The translations under genes and the position numbers were made by a program. A stretch of DNA of 64,000 nt from Paraburkholderia phytofirmans PsJN (GTDB lineage Bacteria; Pseudomonadota; Gammaproteobacteria; Burkholderiales; Burkholderiaceae), in the NCBI RefSeq assembly GCF_000020125.1, contig NC_010679.1:1-64000 (forward strand), given 5' to 3'. The notes under the pieces were generated by a model that made no database searches, was not told the origin of the DNA, and saw only the letters and a list, made by a program, of their open reading frames with translations. Of this stretch, positions 51,834 through 61,139 are shown piece by piece (within the stretch, counting starts at the first letter, position 1; the number at the start of each line of letters is the position of its first letter).

Positions 51834-51929
51834 GAAATGGGGATGCGGTTATCCACCGCCCGCCTGCGGCGGCCCGTGGATAACCGCACCGCGCCCCTGC
51901 CTCTTGCGGGCCGGGCGCTTCCCCATTTT
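51834..51929. repeat. Three-way DnaA-box-like element, copy 3
   Basis: Same as copy 2. Confidence 0.7.
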
Positions 51930-52035
51930 GCGGCGGCCGGCAATCCGGCAAGCCCAGCTCGCGCGGATGCGCGAGATACCGTCAGCGGCCGGTTCCCGGC
52001 CGGAATGTGGTTTTACGGGCCGACGCTTGCGCGCC

Positions 52036-52262
52036 GGCAGTGGTGTGCCTGGGCCCGTGGCCGTCGATGTCCTGATCCGGGATACGGGGGTCTCGCCCGC
52101 TAAGGCGGCCGAGAGGTCTACCGACCCGGCCCCCTACCGGATCACCCGGCAGTCCCCCGGACTGCCGGGCAGGGGACATCATCGACGGGTTCGAGACCTG
52201 TCTTACATCGACGGCCCCGTTTGGCTTTGCAGGAAGGAGGTCGGCCGGCCGCGCCGATACTG
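52036..52262 (+). ncRNA. Structured T-arm element, copy 5
   Basis: Full copy; outer stem strands 52059-52070 and 52205-52216. Confidence 0.6.
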
Positions 52263-52320
52263 TAATTCATATCGTCTATCACGCGCCCTACCCTATCTAA
52301 ACAATCAATCGCCCAACGTA

Positions 52321-52349
52321 TAGACAGAACGAATTACGAAGCGTACAAT
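52321..52349 (+). promoter_or_regulatory. Repeated promoter before the split DUF932 gene
   Basis: TAGACA, 17 bp, TACAAT with operator pair. Confidence 0.7.
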
Positions 52350-52408
52350 GGTTTTCATGGTGATCGGAAACGACGCCATAGGCAAACAGACCCTCACGGA
52401 GATAGAAA

Positions 52409-52736
52409 ATGCGCCTTGCTTCCTCGTTCAGCCACACTGCCCCGGTTCTGCGTTCGAATACGCCCCTGTCTGACGACCAAATCATGGCCGTCGCACCGTC
52501 GATCTTCGCGACCGACAAGCACGAAAGCCGTTCGGATCGTTACACCTACATTCCGACGAGCACCGTCCTTAAAGGACTGCGCGAAAATGGTTTTCAGCCG
52601 TTCATGGTTGCGCAAACCCGCGTGCGTGACCAGGGCAAGAAGGAACACACAAAGCACCTGATTCGCCTGCGCCACGCGGATCAGGTTGTGGGCAAGACCG
52701 AAGCGAATGAAATTATTCTGCTGAACTCGCACGATG
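52409..52736 (+). pseudogene. DUF932 protein, 5' part
   Basis: Encodes MRLASSFSHTAPVLRSNTPL to EIILLNSHD, the N-terminal 40% of a DUF932 protein, then runs into the transposon. With 58525-59036 it restores a 279-aa protein in frame (GAT GGG TCG). DUF932 genes are frequent on plasmids and phages; role unproven. Confidence 0.85.
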
Positions 52737-52822
52737 TATGCGCAAGCCAAGAGCGATTTCCCGATACTCTCAGGTTGCTTTAAAACGGCCATCAACACGA
52801 ACACGGCACGAGGATCTCGGCG

Positions 52823-54271
52823 ATGACGGCAAGACGAACCACCATCCGGCAACTGGCACTGACCGAGGTCGCTAACCGCGACACTCCAGGTGCGGCGGCG
52901 ATCAGCATCACCATGCCCAAGGGCGGCACCATCTATCACACGGTCCCGCTCGCAGACCCCGACACCGGCAAGCGGCGCGACGCCCGTCCGCGGTGGATCG
53001 CAGGTAGCTTCCCTCTCTTTCCCGTTGTCCGGCTCGCGGACGGTGCGCCGTGGGCTGAGGCGAACCTCTGGCTCATCGATATGATGGAGTCGAAGTCCTC
53101 GCCCAACATGCTGACGTTCGCCAGCATCGCTGACGACCTGGTGGCATTCCGTCGTTACCTGGATGACGAAGGCGTCGACTGGCTGACGTTCCCCGCGAAC
53201 AAGCGGCAACGCCCAACCTACCGCTACAGCGCCTCGATCAGGCTGGCCGTGCAGGCTGGCGAACTTTCTCCGGGTGTTGCCAGGCGCCGTATGGGCGCCG
53301 TGGTGCGCTTCTATCGCTGGCTCATGGCAGAAGCGGGCTTCAAGCCTGCGAACGCGCCGTGGGTCGAATCTGGCCGTTTCATCGAGTTCAGGGACCAGAA
53401 GGGCTTCAGCAGCACGATCGAGGTCAAGACCACCGACCTGTCGATCAGTGGCCGGCGCGCAGATGACCCGTGGGACGATCACATCCAGGACGGCGGTCGC
53501 CTGCGCCCGCTCCCCTCATCCGAGCAGTCGGTGCTGCTCGAATCGTTAGCCACTCTCGGCAATTCCGAGATGACGCTCGTTCATCTGTTCGCGCTGTTGA
53601 CTGGCGCTCGCATCCAGACGGTACTGACCGTGCGTGCGAAACACGTAATGCGCAAGCCGGGCGAGTTTCACGGCGGCGACATACGTCTCGCCTGCGGGCC
53701 AGGTACAGGTATCGACACGAAGGGCGATGTCAAGGGCGTGTTGCACCTGCCGCGCGGTTTCTACGAGCGGCTCTACATCTATGTGCACAGCGATCGAGCT
53801 CGCAAGCGTCGCCAACTGGCAGACGGCGGCGATCACTTCGACCAGCCGCTCTTTCTAAGCCATCGCGGTGCGCCGCTCTACGAGGACCGCGGGTCGCGTG
53901 GCCCGCTCAGCACCGGCCCGCAGGTGCGCCGCCATGTCAAGACCGGGCAGGCCGTTCGCCAGTTCATCAGGGACGAACTGTTGCCCATGATGCGCGTGCA
54001 GCTCGGCAACCCCAGGTATGAGTTCAGCTACCACGACCTGCGAGCGACCTTTGGGCTCAATACGGTCGACGCGATGACAGCGAGCAAGACGAGCTACACG
54101 CGGGCGCTCGATCAGTTGCGACAGTTGATGTGGCACGTACAACCATCTACGACCGAGCGCTACCTCGCTTACCGCGAGAATCGTAAGCTGTTCGATGCTG
54201 TTCAGGATGGCTGGGGTGCGCACCTGTCGACGCTGGTCACACGCACCCTCGACACTGCGGTGACAGTATGA
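52823..54271 (+). CDS. Tyrosine recombinase A of the transposon
   Basis: A 482-aa integrase with catalytic Arg in LLTGARIQTVL, His/Arg in YHDLRATFG, then WHVQPSTTERYLAY with the Tyr. N-terminal ~280 residues form the core-binding part. Overlaps the next gene by 4 bp. Confidence 0.85.
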   Translation: MTARRTTIRQLALTEVANRDTPGAAAISITMPKGGTIYHTVPLADPDTGKRRDARPRWIAGSFPLFPVVRLADGAPWAEANLWLIDMMESKSSPNMLTFASIADDLVAFRRYLDDEGVDWLTFPANKRQRPTYRYSASIRLAVQAGELSPGVARRRMGAVVRFYRWLMAEAGFKPANAPWVESGRFIEFRDQKGFSSTIEVKTTDLSISGRRADDPWDDHIQDGGRLRPLPSSEQSVLLESLATLGNSEMTLVHLFALLTGARIQTVLTVRAKHVMRKPGEFHGGDIRLACGPGTGIDTKGDVKGVLHLPRGFYERLYIYVHSDRARKRRQLADGGDHFDQPLFLSHRGAPLYEDRGSRGPLSTGPQVRRHVKTGQAVRQFIRDELLPMMRVQLGNPRYEFSYHDLRATFGLNTVDAMTASKTSYTRALDQLRQLMWHVQPSTTERYLAYRENRKLFDAVQDGWGAHLSTLVTRTLDTAVTV

Positions 54272-56151
54272 ACCGCCTTTACGACGAAGTGCACATGCCG
54301 CTCGCGGAGGGCACAATGCTGCTGCACCCCGAGCGAGCGCTGCTCAAGTGGGAAGGCATGAGCAGCCGTTCCGATATCGGGCAGATCTGCTACCTGAGGC
54401 GTGACACGTCAAGCTCGCACCGCGCGCGACGAACTTTCGATATCCTGAGCTTCAGCATCGAACGCGTCAGGGTCGTACGCCTGCTGGTGACGCAGCTTTC
54501 CGGGCGTATGGCCCTTGGCGCGATGCGTCCGGCAACGATCTCGATAGCGCTGCGCGTCGTGCTTGATTTCGTCAATTGGGCCGACAGACAGGGCTTGCAT
54601 CAGGTGCTTTGTGACGAGAAGGCTACGGCGGAGGCAGTTCATCGCTACTTCCGCGAGAAACGCGAACAGGTTTCGCTGGGCAATCTGAACCGCAATTCCG
54701 TCGGCCACGATCAGCGTAATCTGTTGTCGATGCTCCGTGAGTTTTTCGGAAACGACGACTTCTGCACCGACGCGAGGGTGCTGCGCCGCCAACTGGATGC
54801 CTCTGTGCCGACTGCTGTGCCTGACACCGAGGCACAAGCCGCCCTGCTCGCGTGGGCTGACGCGCTCTTCACCGGCATCAGCACCCTGGTGCTCGACTTC
54901 AAGTCGTACCCGGTGCGCGTAAGCACGGCGCGTGGCGAGAGTCTTTGCCTAGTTCCGCACAGACACCACCGTCGTGAAGACGACAACTTGCACGGCCACC
55001 TGCTTGGCTGGAACCTGGAGACCGGGGAGCTGCGCACGCGGGAAGAAATCGCGACGCACATGGCTGCGGCAGGCGCTAAAGATCCTCGTGCGCGTGCGTG
55101 GATGATCGCCTCGTTTGCGGCTAAACATCTTAGGGCTGCGAACGAGGATGCGCAATCAGCGATCCGTCGCTCGCACGCTTCAATGGCGACCCTTTGCTTC
55201 GCCGCGCTGTTCCTGGCCGAAACGGGCGTCAACCTCGCGCAACTGCTGGCCATGAAGTGGAGCCCGGAGCTTGTCGCGAGCCTGCAGGATACGTCAGTTG
55301 TACGTCAGACGTTTCGCGAGATCAAGTACCGTGCAGGCGGGAAGGGGGTGACGTTCACCGTCTCGCTGGGCTTCATGCCGAAGCTCAAGACGTATCTGGC
55401 GTTGCGAGAGTATCTGGTGCAGAACGCGGACTGCGACGCGTTGTTCATTCTAGCCGGGCATTACGCAAAGCGACGACGGCCAATGGGTCTCCCAACTCAA
55501 TTTCTGGCTCAGCTTTACAGTCGACTCGATACGCTCGGGATCGTGCTACCGCGCATTACCGCACGTCAGTGGCGTGCGGCGAAGCAGGATTGGGCGGTGA
55601 GCAACCACGACCCTGTCGTCGCAGCCAGACTGATGGGCCACTCCTTGGCCACGGCGCTGCGCTCATACTCGAACGGCACAGACGCCGCGCACAAGGCCGA
55701 GATGGGCGCGTTCCTCGCTTCGGTCGAGAAGACCGTGCTGAAGCCCGGCAACGACCCGGCGGGCAGCATCAGGAGCGCGGTGGGCGTCTGCATCGAGTTC
55801 CACAAACCTGCGCCGATCGCAGCTTCAGTCACCGTACAGCCTGACTGCCGCTCGACCGAAGGATGTCTCTTCTGCGACCAGTACCGCGTGCACGCCGACG
55901 CCGCCGACATCCGCAAGCTGCTGGGCTGCCGTCACTGCGTCAGGCTCGTGAGCGGGCGTGCTGACTCGATCGAGCAGTACGACACATCGTTCGGCGCCGT
56001 GCTGCGGCGCGTTGACTTCCTGCTGGATGAGCTGCGCAAGCGCGACGCCGCGCTGGTCGATCAGATCGAGCACGACGTTGATATCGAAGGGAATCTGGAC
56101 GCGTTCTGGTCGGCCAAGCTCGACCAGCTTTACGAACTGGGAGTGGCATGA
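54268..56151 (+). CDS. Tyrosine recombinase B, degenerate catalytic site
   Basis: A 627-aa protein. The region equivalent to the first catalytic Arg reads AETGVNLAQLLAM, with Asn in place of Arg, while LMGHSLATALRSYSN keeps His and Tyr. A Cys cluster (CRSTEGCLFCDQY, 'CRHCVRLV') lies near the C-terminus, perhaps zinc-binding. Possibly a structural partner rather than an active recombinase. Overlaps its neighbours by 4 bp on both sides. Confidence 0.78.
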   Translation: MNRLYDEVHMPLAEGTMLLHPERALLKWEGMSSRSDIGQICYLRRDTSSSHRARRTFDILSFSIERVRVVRLLVTQLSGRMALGAMRPATISIALRVVLDFVNWADRQGLHQVLCDEKATAEAVHRYFREKREQVSLGNLNRNSVGHDQRNLLSMLREFFGNDDFCTDARVLRRQLDASVPTAVPDTEAQAALLAWADALFTGISTLVLDFKSYPVRVSTARGESLCLVPHRHHRREDDNLHGHLLGWNLETGELRTREEIATHMAAAGAKDPRARAWMIASFAAKHLRAANEDAQSAIRRSHASMATLCFAALFLAETGVNLAQLLAMKWSPELVASLQDTSVVRQTFREIKYRAGGKGVTFTVSLGFMPKLKTYLALREYLVQNADCDALFILAGHYAKRRRPMGLPTQFLAQLYSRLDTLGIVLPRITARQWRAAKQDWAVSNHDPVVAARLMGHSLATALRSYSNGTDAAHKAEMGAFLASVEKTVLKPGNDPAGSIRSAVGVCIEFHKPAPIAASVTVQPDCRSTEGCLFCDQYRVHADAADIRKLLGCRHCVRLVSGRADSIEQYDTSFGAVLRRVDFLLDELRKRDAALVDQIEHDVDIEGNLDAFWSAKLDQLYELGVA

Positions 56152-58031
56152 ACAACACGCTGATCACGCCGATCGCAGAGCGCCCCGACTGGTATCGGAT
56201 CGAGGATGATACGGTCGTCACGCGCGACAAGGCTGGGAATGCCGTTTCGCTGTTTGGTGACGACGCCTGGGACATCGGCGCATACGCGATTGGGCCGCGC
56301 AGCACCGGCCTCCATTTTAGGGGCCACCTGCCTGACGGCGTGACCCGTGCTCTTTCAGAGGCGACCACGCGTCAGTGGAAGCAGATCATGTACTTTCTGA
56401 TGCATGAAGCAACCGATATGGTACCGGCGTCCAGTACGCTTCAGGCTCGTTCGGTTTATCTGAGGGAATTCGCATTCTTTGCCGCCGAACGGCAGCTTAC
56501 GCTCTACGAGGGGCTGTCCAATGTCCCCATTGTTCTGGACTATGTGGCACAAGCGGGGATGGAAAGGAAGGCCCAACGCCTTCATTCAATTCTGGTGCAG
56601 CTTCACCGTCTGGGCGTCGGGACCACCGGACTGTGTGTGCCGCTGGCCCAACTACATAAGCCTCTGCTCGATCGCTTCGCGCAACGCGCTGAATACGCAC
56701 AATACCCTGTCATCCCGACGCGGATCTATCAGCACTTCCTGTCGACCTGTGAGCATGACCTCGGCGTCGCTGAGGACGTCGCTGACATCCTGTCGGATTA
56801 CCTCGCACGCGTGTACGCCGGCGAGAATCCAGACGTCTCTGCAGCGGTCGCAACGAATGCTGTGCACTTCGGGTGCAAAGACTCCCCTTACGTCGTGTCG
56901 TCGCTTGTGGCGTCGATCCGCGCGCTATGCCAGCTTGTCATCCTGGCATTCACCGGCATGCGCGCGAGGGAAGCGGAGAACCTGCCGTACGACTGCCTGA
57001 GCGAGACCCGTCTGGATGGCGTGACGCACTACACCATCGAGGGCGTCACAACCAAGCTGTCGGGTGGTCGTCCCAGGCGCGCGCGCTGGGTGACCAGCCC
57101 GCTCGCCGCTCGTGCCGTCCGGCTTGCGCAGCGGCTGTCGGGCGAGGCTCACCGTGCGCACGGCGCACCGAGCTACGCCGAATCAACGGACGGGTCACAC
57201 CTGCTGTTCTGCCGGATGGGTCTGCGTTATGGGTACGTGGCAAACCGTGGGGCGAGTACCCTGCATCTCGATGTCGAAGCGTTTCGTGAGCGCGTCTTCC
57301 CGACGATCACGGTCGAGGACATTGCCGAACTGAAGCGTGTCGACATGCACCGCGCGTGGGAAGACGAACCGAAGTACGCGCCCGGGCAGCAGTGGCCGTT
57401 CACGCGCCACCAGCTTCGCCGGACCCTGGCCCTCTACGCGCATCGGAGCGGACTCGTGACACTGCCGACGCTCAAGCGTCAGTTGCAGCACATCACGCAG
57501 GAAATGAGCATGTACTACGCCCGCGGCTCGGCGTTCGCGAAGGGCTTCATCGACATCGACAGGACCCACTTCGCGAAGGAATGGGTTGAGACACAGAGCC
57601 TGTCCGAATACCTTGCATACGCCCAGCAGGTGCTGTTCTCCGACGAGCGGCTGTTCGGCGGGCACGCAGCGTGGACGCAGAGCCGTGCCGTGCAGGCCTC
57701 GCCCGTGTCGGTTTATTCGCGCGACCAGACGGTGAGGATGTTCAGGAAGGGCGAGCTGGCGTACCGCGAGACGGTGCTGGGCGGCTGTGCCAGCATCGAA
57801 CCGTGCAAGTCGACACCGCTCGACTGGATGCGTCTGGATTGTCTTGAGTCGAACTGCCGTAACCTCGTGGTCGTGCCGTCGAAGCTTCAGCGCGTGATCA
57901 AGGCGCAGCAGGTTACGGTCGGGAAGCTGCGCGCTGTCGACGATGCGAGCGTCGAATATCGTATCGAGGTCCGGACGCTGCAACGACTGCTTGATGCGCA
58001 GGAGAGACTGATCAAACCGGAGGTAACATGA
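56148..58031 (+). CDS. Tyrosine recombinase C of the transposon
   Basis: A 627-aa recombinase with Arg in LAFTGMRAREAENL, His/Arg in TRHQLRRTLALYAH and HITQEMSMYYARG holding the Tyr. A Cys-containing tail (GGCASIEPCKS, 'DCLESNCRN') resembles TnpB of Tn554 in length and layout. Overlaps the preceding and following genes by 4 bp. Confidence 0.82.
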   Translation: MNNTLITPIAERPDWYRIEDDTVVTRDKAGNAVSLFGDDAWDIGAYAIGPRSTGLHFRGHLPDGVTRALSEATTRQWKQIMYFLMHEATDMVPASSTLQARSVYLREFAFFAAERQLTLYEGLSNVPIVLDYVAQAGMERKAQRLHSILVQLHRLGVGTTGLCVPLAQLHKPLLDRFAQRAEYAQYPVIPTRIYQHFLSTCEHDLGVAEDVADILSDYLARVYAGENPDVSAAVATNAVHFGCKDSPYVVSSLVASIRALCQLVILAFTGMRAREAENLPYDCLSETRLDGVTHYTIEGVTTKLSGGRPRRARWVTSPLAARAVRLAQRLSGEAHRAHGAPSYAESTDGSHLLFCRMGLRYGYVANRGASTLHLDVEAFRERVFPTITVEDIAELKRVDMHRAWEDEPKYAPGQQWPFTRHQLRRTLALYAHRSGLVTLPTLKRQLQHITQEMSMYYARGSAFAKGFIDIDRTHFAKEWVETQSLSEYLAYAQQVLFSDERLFGGHAAWTQSRAVQASPVSVYSRDQTVRMFRKGELAYRETVLGGCASIEPCKSTPLDWMRLDCLESNCRNLVVVPSKLQRVIKAQQVTVGKLRAVDDASVEYRIEVRTLQRLLDAQERLIKPEVT

Positions 58032-58390
58032 GCGAAACGATGGCCGACTACTACGCCGCCCTTGAGCGGCTGAAGAAGCGCAAGGGTGCGCGTATCAACA
58101 ACGACACTGTGGCGATCGAGGCTGGCCGCAAGAAGGGCTGCATCAAGAAGTCACGCCCGCAGTTCGCTGAACTGATCGAAGCGATCGACGCGGCCAACGC
58201 CGTAGCCGAGCGACCTAAGCTTGAACTGAACGATCGTCTGAACCGCGCGAAAGGCGACGCAAAGGATTTGCAGGCACAGCTTGACGAGTCGCTGGCCCGG
58301 GAGCTCGCACTACTGCGACAGGTATTCAGCCTGCGCAAAGAACTGGCCGCGCTGCGTGGCGGTAGCGTCCTGCCCTTGCATTCGAGCTAG
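58028..58390 (+). CDS. Small coiled-coil transposition accessory protein (TnpC-like)
   Basis: A 120-aa basic N-terminus and long coiled coil (LNDRLNRAKGDAKDLQAQLD); size and position match Tn554 TnpC. Coupled to recombinase C by a 4-bp overlap. Confidence 0.7.
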   Translation: MSETMADYYAALERLKKRKGARINNDTVAIEAGRKKGCIKKSRPQFAELIEAIDAANAVAERPKLELNDRLNRAKGDAKDLQAQLDESLARELALLRQVFSLRKELAALRGGSVLPLHSS

Positions 58391-58524
58391 ATTGAGATGG
58401 ACACTCCGACGGCCATTCTGTCCACTTTTACCATCCAATCAGATGGACACCTGGCCGACAGTTGACTCCGGTATTTTCAAGGCCACAGCGGATGTCCATT
58501 GTTTTTCTCTTGCGCGTAACGATG

Positions 58525-59036
58525 GGTCGAGCAGCTATCAGATGCTTGCGGGTCAGTTCCGCTTTATCTGCCTCAATGGCATGGTATGCGGCGACACCAT
58601 GAGCGAAATCCGCATCCCGCACAAGGGCAACATTGTTGATAACGTCCTGCAAGGTGCGTTCGACGTGCTGGACGGCTTCGACCTCATCCGCGACGTGACC
58701 GAGGAAATGAAGGGCACGACGATGCGCACGGAAGAACAGGAGATTTTGGCCCGCGCCGCGCTGCAACTGAAGTATGAGCCGACCGCCGAAAAGCCCGCGC
58801 CGGTAACGGAAACCGATGTTTTGCAGGCTCGCCGCTTCGAGGACCGCAAGGACGATCTTTGGACGACCTTTAACCGCTTGCAAGAAAACCTCGTGCAGCG
58901 TGGCGGCCTGCGTGCCCGCACTGCATCGGGCCGCACGACCCGCACGCGGCCGGTTGAAGGCATCGACCAGAATATCAAGCTCAACCGCGCACTCTGGACG
59001 CTTGCCGAAGGAATGATGGCACTCAAGAAGGGCTGA
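58525..59036 (+). pseudogene. DUF932 protein, 3' part
   Basis: Continues the DUF932 frame: SSSYQMLAGQFRFICLNGMV, 'CGDTMSEIRIPHKGNI', to RALWTLAEGMMALKKG. It has no start of its own; a frame opening upstream in the transposon end is fortuitous. Confidence 0.85.
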
Positions 59037-59087
59037 CAAGAGCGAGGTACGGGCCGGGAAACCGGCCCGGTCGGATCGGAGCTGGAA

Positions 59088-59288
59088 ATGACGGGACAAG
59101 AACAGAAGGTTATCGACTCTCTCAGGGCCAAGGGATTCGCGGTCGTGCTCTGGACGCCGACCGAGCTGCACGGCCTTGACCCCAAACGGATAGAAAATAT
59201 CGGTGTCGATTGCATGGGGCATGCGATCGCAGAGCTTGCGGACAACGTGACCGAGGACAATGCGCATGGATGCGAAGAACGCGCCTGA
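59088..59288 (+). CDS. Hypothetical 66-aa protein
   Basis: MTGQEQKVIDSLRAKGFAVV, 'WTPTELHGLDPKRIENIGVD'. Overlaps the next frame. Unknown small leading-region gene. Confidence 0.5.
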   Translation: MTGQEQKVIDSLRAKGFAVVLWTPTELHGLDPKRIENIGVDCMGHAIAELADNVTEDNAHGCEERA

Positions 59289-59538
59289 AGAAAGCGGCAG
59301 CGGCAGCGCATGGACGCCGAGCGGCGAATACTCATGGAACCATGCCGCCGGCTGGACGATTACGCGCTACAGCGTTCGTGGAGTGCGTACCTATCTGCTT
59401 TGGGACAAGGAAGGGAAGAAGTACGGCCCCTTCCTGAGTGCAAAAGATGCTCAGGCGGAATTTGATCGGCGGGCACCGGCCGCGACCATCGAGCCGGCCG
59501 CGAACGAAACCGCAAGCGAGGACAGCAATGACCAGTGA
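59260..59538 (+). CDS. Hypothetical 92-aa protein
   Basis: MRMDAKNAPEESGSGSAWTP, then a small beta domain (WTITRYSVRGVRTYLLWDKE) and an acidic tail. ATG 59266 is an alternative start. Confidence 0.5.
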   Translation: MRMDAKNAPEESGSGSAWTPSGEYSWNHAAGWTITRYSVRGVRTYLLWDKEGKKYGPFLSAKDAQAEFDRRAPAATIEPAANETASEDSNDQ

Positions 59539-59788
59539 AGCGCCGACCCCCGAAGCCGTCGACAGTTTCCGCTCAAAGCTTCGTGCGGGGGATATGGTCG
59601 GCGCATTCTGGACAATCAAGCAATTGCGACCGGAAGACGCGGCAATGATGATGCTGCGGGCCGGCTTTGGCGTCGCATACGATCACAAGCGCAACATCAA
59701 GCACTTTTGGACCCGCACACAGGCGGACATTGTGGAAGCCTGCCGGCGGAATACGGACGGTTACGGCCTGCGTGGAAAGGATGTGTGA
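59528..59788 (+). CDS. Hypothetical 86-aa protein
   Basis: MTSEAPTPEAVDSFRSKLRA..., ending DGYGLRGKDV; helical. Overlaps the preceding gene by 11 bp. Unknown. Confidence 0.5.
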   Translation: MTSEAPTPEAVDSFRSKLRAGDMVGAFWTIKQLRPEDAAMMMLRAGFGVAYDHKRNIKHFWTRTQADIVEACRRNTDGYGLRGKDV

Positions 59789-59912
59789 CGCGGACAACCG
59801 GCCGCCCAGGAGCAACGCCCCAGCAGCTCGCCGCGCCGGGGCGTTTGCTATGGGGCTCGCGCACGGGCGAGCGGGCCGGATAGCCGGCGCGATGGCGTCA
59901 CTTCGTGGCGGG

Positions 59913-60008
59913 GAAATGGGGATGCGGTTATCCACCGCCCGCCTGCGGCGGCCCGTGGATAACCGCACCGCGCCCCTGCCTCTTGCGGGCCGGGCGCTTC
60001 CCCATTTT
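59913..60008. repeat. Three-way DnaA-box-like element, copy 4
   Basis: Same as copy 2. Confidence 0.7.
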
Positions 60009-60114
60009 GCGGCGGCCGGCAATCCGGCAAGCCCAGCTCGCGCGGATGCGCGAGATACCGTCAGCGGCCGGTTCCCGGCCGGAATGTGGTTTTACGGGCC
60101 GACGCTTGCGCGCC

Positions 60115-60341
60115 GGCAGTGGTGTGCCTGGGCCCGTGGCCGTCGATGTCCTGATCCGGGATACGGGGGTCTCGCCCGCTAAGGCGGCCGAGAGGTCTAC
60201 CGACCCGGCCCCCTACCGGATCACCCGGCAGTCCCCCGGACTGCCGGGCAGGGGACATCATCGACGGGTTCGAGACCTGTCTTACATCGACGGCCCCGTT
60301 TGGCTTTGCAGGAAGGAGGTCGGCCGGCCGCGCCGATACTG
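60115..60341 (+). ncRNA. Structured T-arm element, copy 6
   Basis: Full copy; outer stem strands 60138-60149 and 60284-60295. Confidence 0.6.
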
Positions 60342-60399
60342 TAATTCATATCGTCTATCACGCGCCCTACCCTATCTAAACAATCAATCGCCTAACGTA

Positions 60400-60428
60400 T
60401 AGACAGAACGAATTACGAAGCGTACAAT
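60400..60428 (+). promoter_or_regulatory. Repeated promoter with paired operators
   Basis: TAGACA, 17 bp, TACAAT. Confidence 0.7.
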
Positions 60429-60479
60429 GGTTTTCATGGTGATCGAGATTGATCGCTGGGAAAATACCTGGAGCCAGAT

Positions 60480-60860
60480 ATGTCCGCTTACGTTGTTTCC
60501 GACCTGCACATCAACACTCTCGTTTCGTGGGCTGCGAAGCATGACGTTGTGCTGTACTCGCCCGAGCGTATCAGCATGAAGGCGGAACCCGAGCGCATCG
60601 CCGGGTTGCTTTACACGGCGAATGTTGAATCGGTCAACAGCCGTTATTCAGAGGATGAAATCTCCGATGACTTCCGGTTCGAGCGTGTGCGTACCTTGCC
60701 GGAACCGCTGACCATCATCAAGCTCTGTCACTGCATCGAATACCAGTCCAACGAGGTTTCCGACTACGAGAAGACCGTCGGCGCGGCCATCCTTCGGACA
60801 ATCGAAAACGCGGCTATTCGTGCGCTTCCCGGATACGATGACGCCCCCTGGGGTATCTGA
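60480..60860 (+). CDS. Hypothetical 126-aa acidic protein
   Basis: ATG after CTGGAG: MSAYVVSDLHINTLVSWAAK, 'NSRYSEDEISDDFRFERVR', 'LCHCIEYQSNE'. No family recognised; acidic, possibly a mimic or inhibitor type. Confidence 0.55.
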   Translation: MSAYVVSDLHINTLVSWAAKHDVVLYSPERISMKAEPERIAGLLYTANVESVNSRYSEDEISDDFRFERVRTLPEPLTIIKLCHCIEYQSNEVSDYEKTVGAAILRTIENAAIRALPGYDDAPWGI

Positions 60861-60908
60861 CGCAACGGGCCGTGATGAACGCGGCCCACTATCAAGCGAG
60901 GTGCAGCT

Positions 60909-61121
60909 ATGGCAACCATCAAGGTAGAAAGCATCGAGAGCGCTATTAATGTGTGGCGCGCGAAGTCGCCAGCGAGCGGCGACGAGCTTGCACTATGTCA
61001 CCAGGCGCGCACGCTCGCGGACATCTACGCTCTGATGATTATTCGCCGTCTTTCCGAGATTGACTCGGAGAGTCTTACCACAGAGCAACAGGCCGCATAC
61101 GACGCAGCATTTATCAGCTAA
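60909..61121 (+). CDS. DUF3717-like protein, 70 aa
   Basis: IESAINVWRAKSPASGDELA followed by YALMIIRR matches my recollection of DUF3717, a family common in Burkholderiales. Function unknown. Confidence 0.65.
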   Translation: MATIKVESIESAINVWRAKSPASGDELALCHQARTLADIYALMIIRRLSEIDSESLTTEQQAAYDAAFIS

Positions 61122-61139
61122 CGAATCGGAGAACGCAAC

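Larger units (their letters stand above)
51735..52361 (+). repeat. 627-bp intergenic module, copy II
   Basis: Same order and nearly the same sequence as copy I, including terminator at 51735-51767. Confidence 0.85.
52737..58518 (+). mobile_element. Three-recombinase transposon (Tn554/RIT-like)
   Basis: Flanked on both sides by ACGATG (52731-52736 and 58519-58524) and bounded by imperfect inverted ends TATGCGCAAG / CTTGCGCGTA. It encodes three tyrosine recombinases and a small coiled-coil protein in one overlapping operon and carries no cargo. Insertion into DUF932 is clean, so excision would restore the gene. TGGACA motifs repeat in both orientations near the right end (58391-58500). Confidence 0.85.
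59815..60440 (+). repeat. 626-bp intergenic module, copy III
   Basis: Same order as copies I and II; the terminator has one T fewer and a compensated GC change. Confidence 0.85.

Noticed and set aside
49525..60402. Repeated 165- and 128-codon frames in the three intergenic modules
   Set aside because: They run through terminator, hairpins and promoter, have no ribosome sites, and copy number follows the DNA repeats; GC-rich palindromes simply lack stops.
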